Notes: generated by a model from the sequence alone, not told the origin. DNA of 64,000 bases from an uncultured Bacteroidales bacterium (GCA_937892155.1 CALAUG010000059.1:73495-137494); one strand, 5' to 3'; shown: positions 34,556 to 43,406, numbered from the stretch's first letter. Numbers and translations: made by a program.

Positions 34556-35389
34556 TTACCTAATTTGTTTAATATTATTGGAAAGACTTGTCTTTTCTAA
34601 TAAACTTAACTGTTCAATGGCCATTTTATTAAGGCGTATAGCTCGTTCCGATTGTGAAAGTCCCAATTTTATTAATTCGGCATTCATACTTTCCAAATTT
34701 ACTAAAACAATCAACTGACGCAATGATGCATAATCACGAATATTTCCATTTTGTTCTGGATTATTAAATCTCCATTGTTTTGCAGTCATACCAAATAAAG
34801 CGACATTTAATACATCGGCTTCATTTGCATAAACAAAAGCAGAAGCCTTACTCGAAATATCTTCGGGCAATATATAATTTTTTATGGCATTGGTATGAAT
34901 ATGGTAGTTTATTTTGGAAAGTTCTCTATTTAAATTCCAATTTAAAGACAAACGGTTGCTTTCTTCTGCTTTGAGACGTTCATAATCTTTAATAATATAC
35001 AATTTAAATTCAGGAGAAATCCAACTCGCAAATTCAAAAGCTATGTCCTTATGAGCCAAGGTTGTTGCATACCTTCCTTGCTTGGTTACAATACCTATTG
35101 CCTGCGTACTTTCCACCCATCGTTTGGGCGTTAAAACAAAACTATTTAAACCTGCTTCGTTTTCAATTGCCTCGAATTCGAGGCAATTAAAATTTGGATT
35201 ATGTAAATTTTCCCACAATCCAAGGAACCTAACAGTATTCCTAGTTCGCATCCAGTTTTGAATAATATATCCTGGATTTTCTTCAGTTTTATATTTTGCT
35301 ATATCCGATAACGAGATATAATCTCCTAAATCATCTCCGTATCGAACTTCGATACCGTGACCATTTGCATTGATTTCCGTTTTTATCAT
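34556..35389 (-). CDS. KilA-N domain protein
   Basis: A 277-residue protein with an N-terminal KilA-N DNA-binding domain (about residues 12-115). Visible elements are YISLSDIAKYKTEENPGYII, the conserved WMRTRNTVRFLGLWE helix region, and TKQGRYATTLAHKDIAFEFA ending in the ASWISPEFKLYIIKDYERLK hallmark. The rest contains helical stretches (SLRQLIVLVNLESMNAELIK). KilA-N proteins come from phages and mobile elements and occur beside restriction systems. The ATG at 35389 gives the usual start; the frame is open further upstream, but that part overlaps the Dam remnant in another frame. It begins 10 bp after the remnant's stop. Confidence 0.88.
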   Translation of the reverse strand: MIKTEINANGHGIEVRYGDDLGDYISLSDIAKYKTEENPGYIIQNWMRTRNTVRFLGLWENLHNPNFNCLEFEAIENEAGLNSFVLTPKRWVESTQAIGIVTKQGRYATTLAHKDIAFEFASWISPEFKLYIIKDYERLKAEESNRLSLNWNLNRELSKINYHIHTNAIKNYILPEDISSKASAFVYANEADVLNVALFGMTAKQWRFNNPEQNGNIRDYASLRQLIVLVNLESMNAELIKLGLSQSERAIRLNKMAIEQLSLLEKTSLSNNIKQIR

Positions 35390-35399
35390 ATCTTTCTTT

Positions 35400-35501
35400 T
35401 CATTTTTCCCATCTATCAAAGTCAGCTGGAAGCAATGCTTCGAGTTGTTCAATGAGTTGGCTTTTCCCGCCAACCCACTTGACGAATGGTTTTGCTTTCA
35501 T
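35400..35501 (-). pseudogene. N-terminal remnant of a Dam/DpnM-type adenine methylase
   Basis: A 33-codon frame opens with MKAKPFVKWVGGKSQLIEQL and stops with TGA. The PFVKWVGGK start is the first SAM-binding block of D12-class N6-adenine methylases such as Dam, DpnM and MboI M1. Everything after about residue 33 is missing, replaced by the KilA-N gene that starts 10 bp on. It keeps a plausible promoter (-7 box TATCTTTG, 35580-35573 on the minus strand). With the DpnA-like methylase 2 kb on, it implies that a GATC-type system was once complete here. Confidence 0.8.
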
Positions 35502-35572
35502 TGTTATTTTTAATAATCTTGTTTTATAGCAAACGCTATGTTAAACGTTTGTGGTTACTTTTTTCTTTAGTT

Positions 35573-35580
35573 CAAAGATA
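35573..35580 (-). promoter_or_regulatory. -7 box (TATCTTTG) of the restriction-modification locus
   Basis: An exact TAnnTTTG on the minus strand 72 bp upstream of the Dam-remnant ATG. Between them lies an inverted repeat CAAACG (35530-35535) / CGTTTG (35546-35551), a possible operator as is common for restriction systems. No clear -33 TTG was found. Confidence 0.5.
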
Positions 35581-35654
35581 GATCTTTTTTACACACACAT
35601 AATAAAAGTGCTATTTTTTCACGTCCTTCCCCTATATGCTTTTACATAATGGAA

Positions 35655-36230
35655 TTATAAAACCGCTTGCGATTTTTTCAATTCGATTTTTCTTGCAATG
35701 CTGTACAGTGCCCATGCTATAAGACTTCCAAGCAATGCTCCGCAAAAAATATCGGCTGGATAATGTACACCGAGATACATTCTTGTGTAACAAATTAGTA
35801 ATGACCAGCCTACAAAAAATATAGCCCAGCCTTTTTGCTGCAAAAAGAGAGAAACTCCTACGGCAAAGGCAAACATATTTGCAGCGTGCGACGACACAAA
35901 GCCGTACATTCCGCCCCGATAGCCATTTACCACGTGAACTAAATTTTCCAAATCTAAATTATGTGTCGGACGATAGCGGCATACCACTTTTTTAAAACAT
36001 TCGGTAGAAATCAAGTCCGACAAACCAATTGCACAACCAACCACAGCCACACACAGCAACATTTTTTTCCATCCAAATTTTCGGAACAACAAAAAAGCAG
36101 CCAACACATATATAGGTATCGACGCCCACGTTTTTGTGAACATAAACATCACATCGTCGAAAAACAACGAATTACAGCCATTTATGGCAAGTAACAATTG
36201 CTGATCCCATGATTCTAACGTATCAATCAT
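35655..36230 (-). CDS. PAP2-family membrane phosphatase
   Basis: A 191-residue integral membrane protein with about five or six helices and the PAP2 active site: KKVVCRYRP, then FVSSHAANMFA (in the place of PSGH) and TRMYLGVHYPADI (SRxxxxxHxxxD), carrying the catalytic His and Asp. Such enzymes dephosphorylate lipid phosphates, for instance undecaprenyl diphosphate; the substrate is not evident. The ATG at 36230 overlaps the obg TGA (ATGA), which decides this start over one 18 nt upstream. Confidence 0.9.
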   Translation of the reverse strand: MIDTLESWDQQLLLAINGCNSLFFDDVMFMFTKTWASIPIYVLAAFLLFRKFGWKKMLLCVAVVGCAIGLSDLISTECFKKVVCRYRPTHNLDLENLVHVVNGYRGGMYGFVSSHAANMFAFAVGVSLFLQQKGWAIFFVGWSLLICYTRMYLGVHYPADIFCGALLGSLIAWALYSIARKIELKKSQAVL

Positions 36231-37216
36231 TCGTTCAACAATTTCCAAAGTTTATCTTTCAATTCGGTAATATTGATTTGAGCAACCGAAGAAATAAAAA
36301 TATGTTCGATTGGCGGAAGATTCTTCTCTATCAAACTTTTTAATTCATCGTCGAGCATATCGCTTTTTGATATAGCCAACAACCGCGGCTTGTCAAGCAA
36401 TTCGGGATTGTACAGTTTCAATTCGTTCAACAGCACATCATATTCTTTTGCTATATCCTCGCTATCGGCAGGAATCAGGAATAGCAACACTGCGTTGCGT
36501 TCAATATGACGAAGGAAACGCAAGCCCAAGCCCTTTCCTTCGTGAGCGCCTTCAATAATTCCCGGTATATCGGCCATTGCGAACGAAGCGCCATCGCGAT
36601 AGGAAACAATTCCCAACTGCGGCACCAACGTCGTGAATGGATAATTTGCAATTTTAGGTTTTGCAGCCGAAACCACACTTAATAATGTTGATTTTCCCGC
36701 ATTGGGGAAACCAACCAAACCAACATCGGCAAGAACTTTCAGTTCAAGGATAAACCACCCTTCCTTACCTTCTTCGCCAGGCTGTGCATATCTCGGCGTT
36801 TGATTTGTAGCAGATTTGAAATTGAGATTTCCCAAACCGCCACGACCGCCGGCAAGCAAGATTTTTTCCTCGCCGTCTTCGGTAATTTCGCAAAGAACTT
36901 CTTCGGTCTCGGCATCTTTTGCGATTGTTCCGAGCGGAACTTCGATAATTACATCGTCCCCGTTTGCGCCAGTACTGGCGGCACTTCCGCCACATCCACC
37001 GTTTCCGGCAAACAAATGTTTTTGGTAACGCAACGCCAACAACGTCCACACATGACGGCTACCACGTAAAATAATATGTCCACCACGACCACCATCGCCA
37101 CCATCGGGACCACCTTTCGCAACAAATTTCTCGCGATGCAGATGAGCCGAACCAGCACCTCCTTTTCCTGAACGGAGATATATTTTTATATAATCGACAA
37201 ATGATGATGAAGGCAT
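36227..37216 (-). CDS. obg: GTPase Obg/CgtA
   Basis: A 329-residue ribosome-assembly GTPase. The glycine-rich Obg fold (about 1-158) has KGGAGSAHLHREKFVAKGGP and GGNGGCGGSAASTGANGDD. The G domain has G1 GFPNAGKSTLLS, G2 YPFTTLVP, G3 DIPGIIEGAHEGKGLG, G4-like AISKSDMLD and G5-like ISSVAQ. There is no long C-terminal extension, as in many Bacteroidota. It overlaps PAP2 by 4 nt and lies 70 bp downstream of adk. Confidence 0.97.
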   Translation of the reverse strand: MPSSSFVDYIKIYLRSGKGGAGSAHLHREKFVAKGGPDGGDGGRGGHIILRGSRHVWTLLALRYQKHLFAGNGGCGGSAASTGANGDDVIIEVPLGTIAKDAETEEVLCEITEDGEEKILLAGGRGGLGNLNFKSATNQTPRYAQPGEEGKEGWFILELKVLADVGLVGFPNAGKSTLLSVVSAAKPKIANYPFTTLVPQLGIVSYRDGASFAMADIPGIIEGAHEGKGLGLRFLRHIERNAVLLFLIPADSEDIAKEYDVLLNELKLYNPELLDKPRLLAISKSDMLDDELKSLIEKNLPPIEHIFISSVAQINITELKDKLWKLLNE

Positions 37217-37265
37217 GGAAATTGAACATTATTTTATAATAATTGACAACAGACAAAATTGTCCA

Positions 37266-37286
37266 TTGTCAATTATCAATTATCAA
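37266..37286. repeat. TTGTCAA-TTATCAA-TTATCAA heptads between adk and obg
   Basis: Three heptads in register that end exactly before the adk stop codon. They belong to the same family as the array at 24539-24573. Confidence 0.8.
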
Positions 37287-37859
37287 TTAAAATTTATCGC
37301 AAACGTCGCAGATTGCTGCAAAGATGTTGTCGATTGTTCCTACACCTTTGATTTCTTTTAATTTTCCTTGTTTTGAATAGAAATCTTTTACAGGAGCAGT
37401 TTCGCTATTGTAAACCTTGATACGGTTCATGATAACTTCTTCGTTTTGGTCATCGGCACGGCCAGAAACTTTTCCACGTTCCAACAAACGTTTTACCAAT
37501 TCTGGAGTATCAACTTCCAACGAAATCATACAAGAAACTGCGATGTTATGTTTCGACATCAATTCGTCCAAAGCAACGGCTTGTGCAGTCGTACGTGGGA
37601 AACCATCGAAAATGAAACCGTTTCCTTTTGCATTTTCAGCAATTTTATTCGCCATCATTCCAATAACGATATCATCGGAAACCAATTCGCCTTTTTCGAT
37701 TTTAGCTTTTGCTTGTTTTCCAAGTTCAGTTTCAGCTTTCATTTCAGCACGCAACAAATCACCTGTTGAAATGTGGCACAAATTGTATTTTTCTACGATT
37801 TTGTCTGATTGAGTTCCTTTTCCAGCTCCCGGAGGGCCAAATAACACTAAATTAAGCAT
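37287..37859 (-). CDS. adk: Adenylate kinase
   Basis: A 190-residue enzyme interconverting ATP+AMP and 2 ADP. The P-loop is LFGPPGAGKGTQSDKIV at the N-terminus, the AMP site has STGDLLRAEM and FIFDGFPRTTAQA, and the LID is the short type (RGKVSGRADDQNEEV), with no zinc Cys. Length agrees with short-LID adenylate kinases. Upstream of obg on the same strand. Confidence 0.97.
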   Translation of the reverse strand: MLNLVLFGPPGAGKGTQSDKIVEKYNLCHISTGDLLRAEMKAETELGKQAKAKIEKGELVSDDIVIGMMANKIAENAKGNGFIFDGFPRTTAQAVALDELMSKHNIAVSCMISLEVDTPELVKRLLERGKVSGRADDQNEEVIMNRIKVYNSETAPVKDFYSKQGKLKEIKGVGTIDNIFAAICDVCDKF

Positions 37860-37928
37860 AACTATTATTTATTTTAATTGTATTTAAATTTTCGACTGCG
37901 AATGTACGTTTTTTTTCAATAGGACACA

Positions 37929-38831
37929 TTATTTCCGTGGATGATACAACATAATTGTATCGTGCAAGTGCTGTTTATCCAAATGAGTATATATTTCTGT
38001 CGTCATAATAGATTCGTGTCCAAGCATTTCCTGCACAGAACGCAAATCTGCCCCACCGTTCACCAAATGAGTTGCAAAAGAATGTCGGAACGTATGCGGA
38101 CTAATATTTTTGGTAATTCCAGCTTTTTCCGCAGCTTCCTTTATAATAAGAAAAACCATAACGCGAGTGAGGTGTTTACCTCTTCTGTTGAGAAAAAGAA
38201 AATCTTTCTCCGATTCGGGAATCTCCAAATGACAACGTGTTTCCAAATACAATTCGATTTCGTGTATTGCCTTATCACTAATCGGGACAAGACGCTCCTT
38301 GTCGCCTTTTCCAACGACACGGATAAATCCATCTTTAAAATACAAATTATGAATTTGCAGAGTCACCAATTCGCTCACACGAAGTCCGCAACTATACAAA
38401 GTTTCGAGCATTGCACGGTTTCTATGTCCTTCTGGTTTCCCAACGTCTATAGTGTCGAGAATTGCATCTATTTCGGAAATGGTGAGATATACCGGTAATT
38501 TTTTCGAAATTTTAGGAGCTTCCAGCAAATCCGCCGGATCTGCATCTATTAGATTATCCAACTGCAAAAAAGAAAAAAAACTTTTCAAACCAGACACAAT
38601 TCTTGCCTGGGAACGCTCGGAAACGGTTACTTCTGTATGATTCAGCCAGATAATAAACTCACGAAGGTCGTCAAGAGTAACGTCTTCCGGCTTAATATTT
38701 AAATCTGAGACGATGAGAAATTCCTGAAACTTGCGAACATCGTGGCAATATGCGTCTATGGAATTTTCAGAAAGTGATTTTTCCAGACGCAAATATGATT
38801 CAAAATCGTGCAGACACGTAGTCCAATTCAT
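37929..38831 (-). CDS. xerD: Tyrosine recombinase XerD
   Basis: A 300-residue site-specific recombinase for chromosome dimer resolution. The core-binding N-terminal domain starts at FESYLRLEKSLSENSIDAY. The catalytic residues are all visible: Arg in YSCGLRVSELV, Lys in VVGKGDKERLVPI, HxxR in SPHTFRHSFATHL, His in MLGHESIMTTEIY, where the Tyr nucleophile is the Y of IYTHLD. Divergent from carB. A -7-like box in this direction reads from 38856 to 38849. Position and length fit the housekeeping XerD rather than a phage integrase. Confidence 0.93.
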   Translation of the reverse strand: MNWTTCLHDFESYLRLEKSLSENSIDAYCHDVRKFQEFLIVSDLNIKPEDVTLDDLREFIIWLNHTEVTVSERSQARIVSGLKSFFSFLQLDNLIDADPADLLEAPKISKKLPVYLTISEIDAILDTIDVGKPEGHRNRAMLETLYSCGLRVSELVTLQIHNLYFKDGFIRVVGKGDKERLVPISDKAIHEIELYLETRCHLEIPESEKDFLFLNRRGKHLTRVMVFLIIKEAAEKAGITKNISPHTFRHSFATHLVNGGADLRSVQEMLGHESIMTTEIYTHLDKQHLHDTIMLYHPRK

Positions 38832-38957
38832 AGCAAATCATTGAGTAGCAAATATAAACATATTGTATGGGTTCATAAACCTAAAAATGAAGTCTGTCAC
38901 ATAAAAATACGAACAAAAAACGGTTAATAAAATTAGGAGATTTTTCTTAATAGATTG

Positions 38958-38988
38958 TTGGGAGAACAATTTCGTTTGTCTATCTTTG
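38958..38988 (+). promoter_or_regulatory. carB leader promoter
   Basis: A complete Bacteroidota promoter: -33 TTG at 38958-38960, 20 bp spacer, -7 TATCTTTG at 38981-38988. The start of transcription is expected near 38994, about 17 nt before the leader ORF. Confidence 0.75.
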
Positions 38989-39010
38989 CCGAAACAAAAA
39001 TAGAAAGTAT

Positions 39011-39100
39011 ATGACGACTTACCGAGACTTGCCTATAACGGTGATGATGCCTAACAAGCATCTCGATTCAGTCGTTTTTATTTTTAATAAAATGCGTTAG
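39011..39100 (+). CDS. Leader peptide of carB (29 codons)
   Basis: A 29-residue ORF starting 17 nt after the predicted transcription start: MTTYRDLPITVMMPNK, then HLDSVVFIFNKMR. An A-rich ribosome region precedes it. Just before its end lies a U-rich tract (GTCGTTTTTATTTTTAA, 39071-39087), and its TAG stop (39098-39100) is the end of the 5' arm of a terminator. The arrangement equals that of the enterobacterial pyrBI leader, where low UTP makes the polymerase pause in the U tract, the ribosome catches up and blocks the terminator. As carB makes a pyrimidine precursor, this reading is attractive. ORF and hairpin are seen; regulation is inferred. Confidence 0.7.
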   Translation: MTTYRDLPITVMMPNKHLDSVVFIFNKMR

Positions 39101-39124
39101 TTGTTTCACTAACGCATTTTTTTT
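39089..39124 (+). terminator. carB attenuator terminator
   Basis: A perfect 12-bp stem AAAATGCGTTAG (39089-39100) / CTAACGCATTTT (39109-39120) with an 8-nt loop, followed by T to 39124. It lies between the leader ORF and carB, 6 bp before the first possible carB ATG. The leader stop codon is inside the 5' arm, so a translating ribosome would open it. Confidence 0.85.
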
Positions 39125-39154
39125 GTATAGATGAACGGTAAAAAAAATAAAGTT

Positions 39155-42100
39155 ATGAAAGATGTAAAAAAAGTATTGCTCCTTGGTTCCGGTGCATTGA
39201 AAATCGGTCAGGCTGGCGAGTTCGATTATTCTGGTTCGCAAGCGTTGAAAGCTATGCGCGAAGAAGGTATTTCAACGGTGTTGATTAACCCTAATATCGC
39301 AACTATCCAAACGTCTGACGGTATTGCCGACAAAGTTTATTTCCTTCCTATCACTCCATATTTCGTAGAGGAAATTATTAAGAAGGAACAACCAGACGGT
39401 ATTTTGTTGTCGTTCGGTGGACAAACTGCTTTGAACTGCGGTACTGAATTATATCTTTCTGGAACACTTCAAAAATATGGCGTAAAGGTGCTTGGTACTT
39501 CTGTCGAAGCAATTATGATTACAGAAGACCGTGATTTGTTCGTAAAGAAATTGAACGAAATTCAGGCAAAAACACCTTCTTCACAGGCTGTTGAATCGTT
39601 GGAAGACGCATTGACAGTTGCCCGTAAGTTGGGATATCCTGTAATGGTTCGTTCCGCTTATGCTCTTGGTGGTCTTGGTTCTGGTATCTCTACCAATGAA
39701 GAAGAATTTATTGCATTGTGCGAGAATGCTTTAGCTTATTCAAAACAAATTCTTGTTGAAGAATCGTTGAAAGGTTGGAAGGAAATTGAATTTGAAGTAA
39801 TCCGCGATGCAAACGATCACTGTTTTACGGTAGTTCCAATGGAAAATGTCGATCCACTTGGAATCCACACTGGTGAAAGTATCGTTATTTCGCCTATCGT
39901 AACTTTATCGAAAGAACAAATTTCATTATTGCAGGATATTGCAAAACAAGTTGTCCGCCACATTGGAATCGTTGGTGAATGTAATATTCAATATGCTTTC
40001 AATGCTGAGACAAACGATTACCGTATCATAGAAATCAATGCTCGTTTGAGCCGTTCTTCTGCGTTGGCTTCAAAAGCTTCTGGTTATCCATTGGCTTTCG
40101 TTGCGGCTAAATTGGCTTTGGGTTACACGCTTGACCAAATTGGTGAAATGGGAACACCAAATTCTGCATACGTTGCTCCTTCGGTTGACTATATTATCGC
40201 AAAGATTCCTCGTTGGGATTTGTCTAAATTCGTTGGTGTTGACCGCGAAATTGGCTCATCAATGAAGTCTGTCGGCGAAATTATGTCTATCGGTAAATCA
40301 TTCGAGGAAATTATGCAAAAAGGTCTTCGTATGATTGGTCAAGGAATGCACGGATTTGTTGGCAACAACGATCTTGAATTTGACGATTTGGACAAAGAAC
40401 TTTCTCATCCAACCGATATGAGAATTTTCGCCATTGCAAAAGCGTTGGAAAACGGTTATACTCCAGAAAGAATTGAAGAATTGACAAAAATTGATGTGTA
40501 TTTCATCAAATGTTTAAAGAACATTGTTGATTACACGAAAGTTCTTTCTTCTTATAAGAAAATTGAAGATTTGCCAGCTGATGTTTTGAAAGAAGCTAAA
40601 CGTCTTGGTTTCTCCGATTTCCAAATTGCACGTTATGTGGAAAATCCTTCCGGCAACCTTGAAAAAGAGCAATTGCGTGTTCGTGAACTTCGTAAGAAAA
40701 ACAATGTTCTTCCTGCAGTTCGTCGTATCAACACAATCGCTTCCGAACATCCAGAATTGACGAACTATTTGTACATGACGTATGGTATGACAGAACACAG
40801 TATTAATTATGCATACAAAAATGACAAATCTATCGTGGTTCTTGGTTCTGGTGCATATAGAATTGGTTCCTCGGTTGAATTTGACTGGTGTTCGGTTAAT
40901 GCGATTCAAACTGCGAGAAAGTTCGGTTACAAATCAATAATGATTAACTACAACCCTGAAACAGTTTCTACCGACTACGATATGTGCGACCGTTTGTACT
41001 TCGACGAATTGAGTTTTGAACGCGTACTTGACGTAATTGACCTTGAAATTCCTAAGGGTGTGATTGTTTCGGTTGGTGGACAGATTCCTAACAATTTGGC
41101 AATGAAACTACATCGTCAGAATGTGCCAATTTTGGGAACATCGCCAGTTTCTATCGACCGTGCGGAAAACAGAAATAAATTCTCTGCAATGCTTGACCAA
41201 CTTGGCATTGACCAACCACGTTGGGAAGCGCTTACAAGCTACGACGAAATCGACAAATTCATTGACGAAGTTGGTTTCCCGGTATTGATTCGTCCTTCGT
41301 ACGTGCTTTCTGGTGCTGCAATGAACGTTTGCTACGATAAAGAGCAAATGCATACATTCTTGGGTGCGGCCGCTAAGGTTTCGAAAGAATATCCAGTTGT
41401 TGTTTCTAAGTTTATGCAAAATGCAAAAGAAATTGAATTCGATGCTGTTGCTAAAAACGGTGAAATTATTGAATACGGAATTTCTGAGCACATTGAATTT
41501 GCTGGTGTTCACTCTGGTGACGCAACCTTGGTTTTCCCTGCACAAAATATTTATGTTGCAACAGCCCGCAGAATTAAACAAATCAGCCGCAAGATTGCTA
41601 AGGAATTAAACATCAGCGGTCCATTCAATATTCAGTATTTGGCAAAGAACAACGATGTGAAAGTTATTGAATGTAACTTACGTGCATCGCGTTCGTTCCC
41701 ATTCGTTTCGAAAGTATTGAAACGCAACTTTATTGAAACTGCAACGAAGATTATGCTTGGTGAGCCAGTAGAAAAACCTGATTCAGCAGTATTTGACGTT
41801 GATCACGTTGGTATTAAAGCTTCGCAATTCTCATTTGCCCGTCTTCACAGAGCCGACCCAATTTTGGGCGTTGATATGTCTTCAACAGGTGAAGTTGGCT
41901 GTTTAGGAACAACTTTCGACGATGCGTTGCTGTCATCATTATATTCTGTAGGATTCCGCAAACCAGAAAAAGGTGTGTTGGTTTCTTCTGGCGATGCAAA
42001 AGGTAAAGTTGATTTGTTAGAATCTTGTATGTTGTTGCAAGAAAAAGGATTGAAGATATATGCAACAGCAGGAACGCAAAAATTCTTGGCTGAAAATGGC

Positions 42101-42379
42101 GTTACAGCAACGGCAGTTAATTGGCCTGACGAAACGCACGCAAAAGAAGACATTACCGAATTGATGCAAGAACACACAATTGATTTGGTAATTAACATTC
42201 CTAAGAACCAAACTCGTCGCGAATTGACAAATGGTTACAAAATCCGTCGTGCTGCAATCGACCACAATATTCCATTGTTCACAAATGCTCGCCTTGCAAG
42301 TGCATTCTTACATGCAGCTTGTTCAAAAGAATTGAGCGATATTCAAATCAAGAGCTGGCAAGAATACAGCATTAATTAA
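39155..42379 (+). CDS. carB: Carbamoyl-phosphate synthase large subunit
   Basis: A 1074-residue enzyme making carbamoyl phosphate for pyrimidine and arginine synthesis. Two homologous synthetase halves are visible: the first from VLLLGSGALKIGQAGEFDYS with its ATP-grasp, the second from IVVLGSGAYRIGSSVEFDW with NISGPFNIQYLAKNNDVKVI and ECNLRASRSFPFVSKVLK. The MGS-like allosteric domain is at the C-terminus (about 935-1074). ATG 39155 (MKDVKKVLLLGSG) matches homologues; an in-frame ATG at 39131 would add eight residues. No carA is in the window. Expression is probably controlled by the leader and terminator just upstream. A 5'-truncated second copy lies 4.2 kb downstream. Confidence 0.97.
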   Translation: MKDVKKVLLLGSGALKIGQAGEFDYSGSQALKAMREEGISTVLINPNIATIQTSDGIADKVYFLPITPYFVEEIIKKEQPDGILLSFGGQTALNCGTELYLSGTLQKYGVKVLGTSVEAIMITEDRDLFVKKLNEIQAKTPSSQAVESLEDALTVARKLGYPVMVRSAYALGGLGSGISTNEEEFIALCENALAYSKQILVEESLKGWKEIEFEVIRDANDHCFTVVPMENVDPLGIHTGESIVISPIVTLSKEQISLLQDIAKQVVRHIGIVGECNIQYAFNAETNDYRIIEINARLSRSSALASKASGYPLAFVAAKLALGYTLDQIGEMGTPNSAYVAPSVDYIIAKIPRWDLSKFVGVDREIGSSMKSVGEIMSIGKSFEEIMQKGLRMIGQGMHGFVGNNDLEFDDLDKELSHPTDMRIFAIAKALENGYTPERIEELTKIDVYFIKCLKNIVDYTKVLSSYKKIEDLPADVLKEAKRLGFSDFQIARYVENPSGNLEKEQLRVRELRKKNNVLPAVRRINTIASEHPELTNYLYMTYGMTEHSINYAYKNDKSIVVLGSGAYRIGSSVEFDWCSVNAIQTARKFGYKSIMINYNPETVSTDYDMCDRLYFDELSFERVLDVIDLEIPKGVIVSVGGQIPNNLAMKLHRQNVPILGTSPVSIDRAENRNKFSAMLDQLGIDQPRWEALTSYDEIDKFIDEVGFPVLIRPSYVLSGAAMNVCYDKEQMHTFLGAAAKVSKEYPVVVSKFMQNAKEIEFDAVAKNGEIIEYGISEHIEFAGVHSGDATLVFPAQNIYVATARRIKQISRKIAKELNISGPFNIQYLAKNNDVKVIECNLRASRSFPFVSKVLKRNFIETATKIMLGEPVEKPDSAVFDVDHVGIKASQFSFARLHRADPILGVDMSSTGEVGCLGTTFDDALLSSLYSVGFRKPEKGVLVSSGDAKGKVDLLESCMLLQEKGLKIYATAGTQKFLAENGVTATAVNWPDETHAKEDITELMQEHTIDLVINIPKNQTRRELTNGYKIRRAAIDHNIPLFTNARLASAFLHAACSKELSDIQIKSWQEYSIN

Positions 42380-42402
42380 GATTTGAATCTATTAATAGAG
42401 TG

Positions 42403-42436
42403 AAAATGGGAATGCTTTTACATTCCCATTTTTTGT
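42403..42436 (+). terminator. carB terminator
   Basis: A 12-bp stem AAAATGGGAATG (42403-42414) / CATTCCCATTTT (42421-42432) with a 6-nt loop, then T. Closely similar hairpins end the next two transcription units (43374-43406, 46602-46631). Confidence 0.88.
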
Positions 42437-42448
42437 AAAAAAAGAAAA

Positions 42449-42481
42449 TTGCCTAATATTCAATTCCTGAATATTAGGCAA
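42449..42481. promoter_or_regulatory. Perfect 14-bp inverted repeat upstream of the MBL-fold gene
   Basis: TTGCCTAATATTCA (42449-42462) and its exact complement at 42468-42481 with a 5-nt loop, 29 bp before the ATG. No T-run follows on the plus strand; on the minus strand T-rich sequence does, so it could be an operator, a leader hairpin or an antisense terminator. Confidence 0.6.
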
Positions 42482-42509
42482 GAAATTGAAATGTGTAAAA
42501 AATAAAATT

Positions 42510-43304
42510 ATGAAAAGACTATTGGTTATTGTTAGTGTAGTTTTTTTTGTCGTGGGCTGTTCACAAACTACAAAGAATGAAAGTCAAGATGACTCTACAA
42601 CAATCGTATGGATAGAAGACAAGCAAGGTCCAACAATTCAGGAACATCAAATTTTTCCAACAGTTCCTGATTCTATTTGGAACGAGTTAGGCTTGCAGGA
42701 TGGCGTACCTTCAAGTATCAGTTGTTTTTTACTTCAAATAGAAGGAAAAACAATTTTAATTGATGCAGGTTTGGGAGCTCCGTTTAGTCAATTGCAACCT
42801 AAGATGTCCGAGTTGAACGTAAAACCCGACGAACTGGATTTAATTTATATTACACATTTGCATCCCGACCATATTGGAGGATTACTAAAAGATGATACGG
42901 TAGTTTTTCCTCATGCTGAATTGTATATAAATCGTGTGGAAGTTGATACTTGGTTGTCGATGGAAGGGGAACGCAGTATGTTGGCAAAGAAAGTGTTGGC
43001 TGCGTATAAAGATCATTTACATTGTTTTAATGCTGGAGATACACTTCCGGGTGGGGTGCAAACAATAGCTGCCTACGGTCATACACCAGGACATACACTT
43101 TTTCAAAAAGATAGTATTCTTGTAATTGCAGATTTAATACATGGTGCTGCTTTACAAATGGAACATCCTGAATTTTGTCCATTTTTCGATATGGCTCCTG
43201 TTATGGCAACAGAAACACGAGTACGTATTTTGCAATATGCACGAGAAAACAAGCTGACGATGTATGGTATGCATTTACCAAATCCTGGGAATATTAATTT
43301 TTGA
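42510..43304 (+). CDS. Metallo-beta-lactamase-fold lipoprotein
   Basis: A 264-residue hydrolase of the MBL fold with a lipoprotein signal (VVFFVVGCSQ; Cys about residue 17), so anchored in the periplasm or outer membrane. The metal site is complete: THLHPDHIGG, AYGHTPGHTL and VIADLIHGAAL. The arrangement resembles lactonase-like members, but substrate specificity cannot be read. ATG 42510 is chosen as it begins the signal peptide; the frame could open at a TTG at 42486. Confidence 0.88.
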   Translation: MKRLLVIVSVVFFVVGCSQTTKNESQDDSTTIVWIEDKQGPTIQEHQIFPTVPDSIWNELGLQDGVPSSISCFLLQIEGKTILIDAGLGAPFSQLQPKMSELNVKPDELDLIYITHLHPDHIGGLLKDDTVVFPHAELYINRVEVDTWLSMEGERSMLAKKVLAAYKDHLHCFNAGDTLPGGVQTIAAYGHTPGHTLFQKDSILVIADLIHGAALQMEHPEFCPFFDMAPVMATETRVRILQYARENKLTMYGMHLPNPGNINF

Positions 43305-43373
43305 ATGCAGAATTACAAATAGTTGATATAATATTTAGGAAAATTTTGACACGATATTGAACCAATAAAATAG

Positions 43374-43406
43374 AAAATGGGAATGTAAAATCATTCCCAT
43401 TTTTTT
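43374..43406. terminator. Bidirectional terminator between convergent genes
   Basis: A 12-bp stem AAAATGGGAATG (43374-43385) / CATTCCCATTTT (43392-43403) with T on the plus side and A on the left. The stem sequence is identical to the carB terminator. Confidence 0.88.

Noticed and set aside
37929..38831. Phage or integron integrase
   Set aside because: Length and sequence fit housekeeping XerD, next to adk/obg, without att sites or phage genes.
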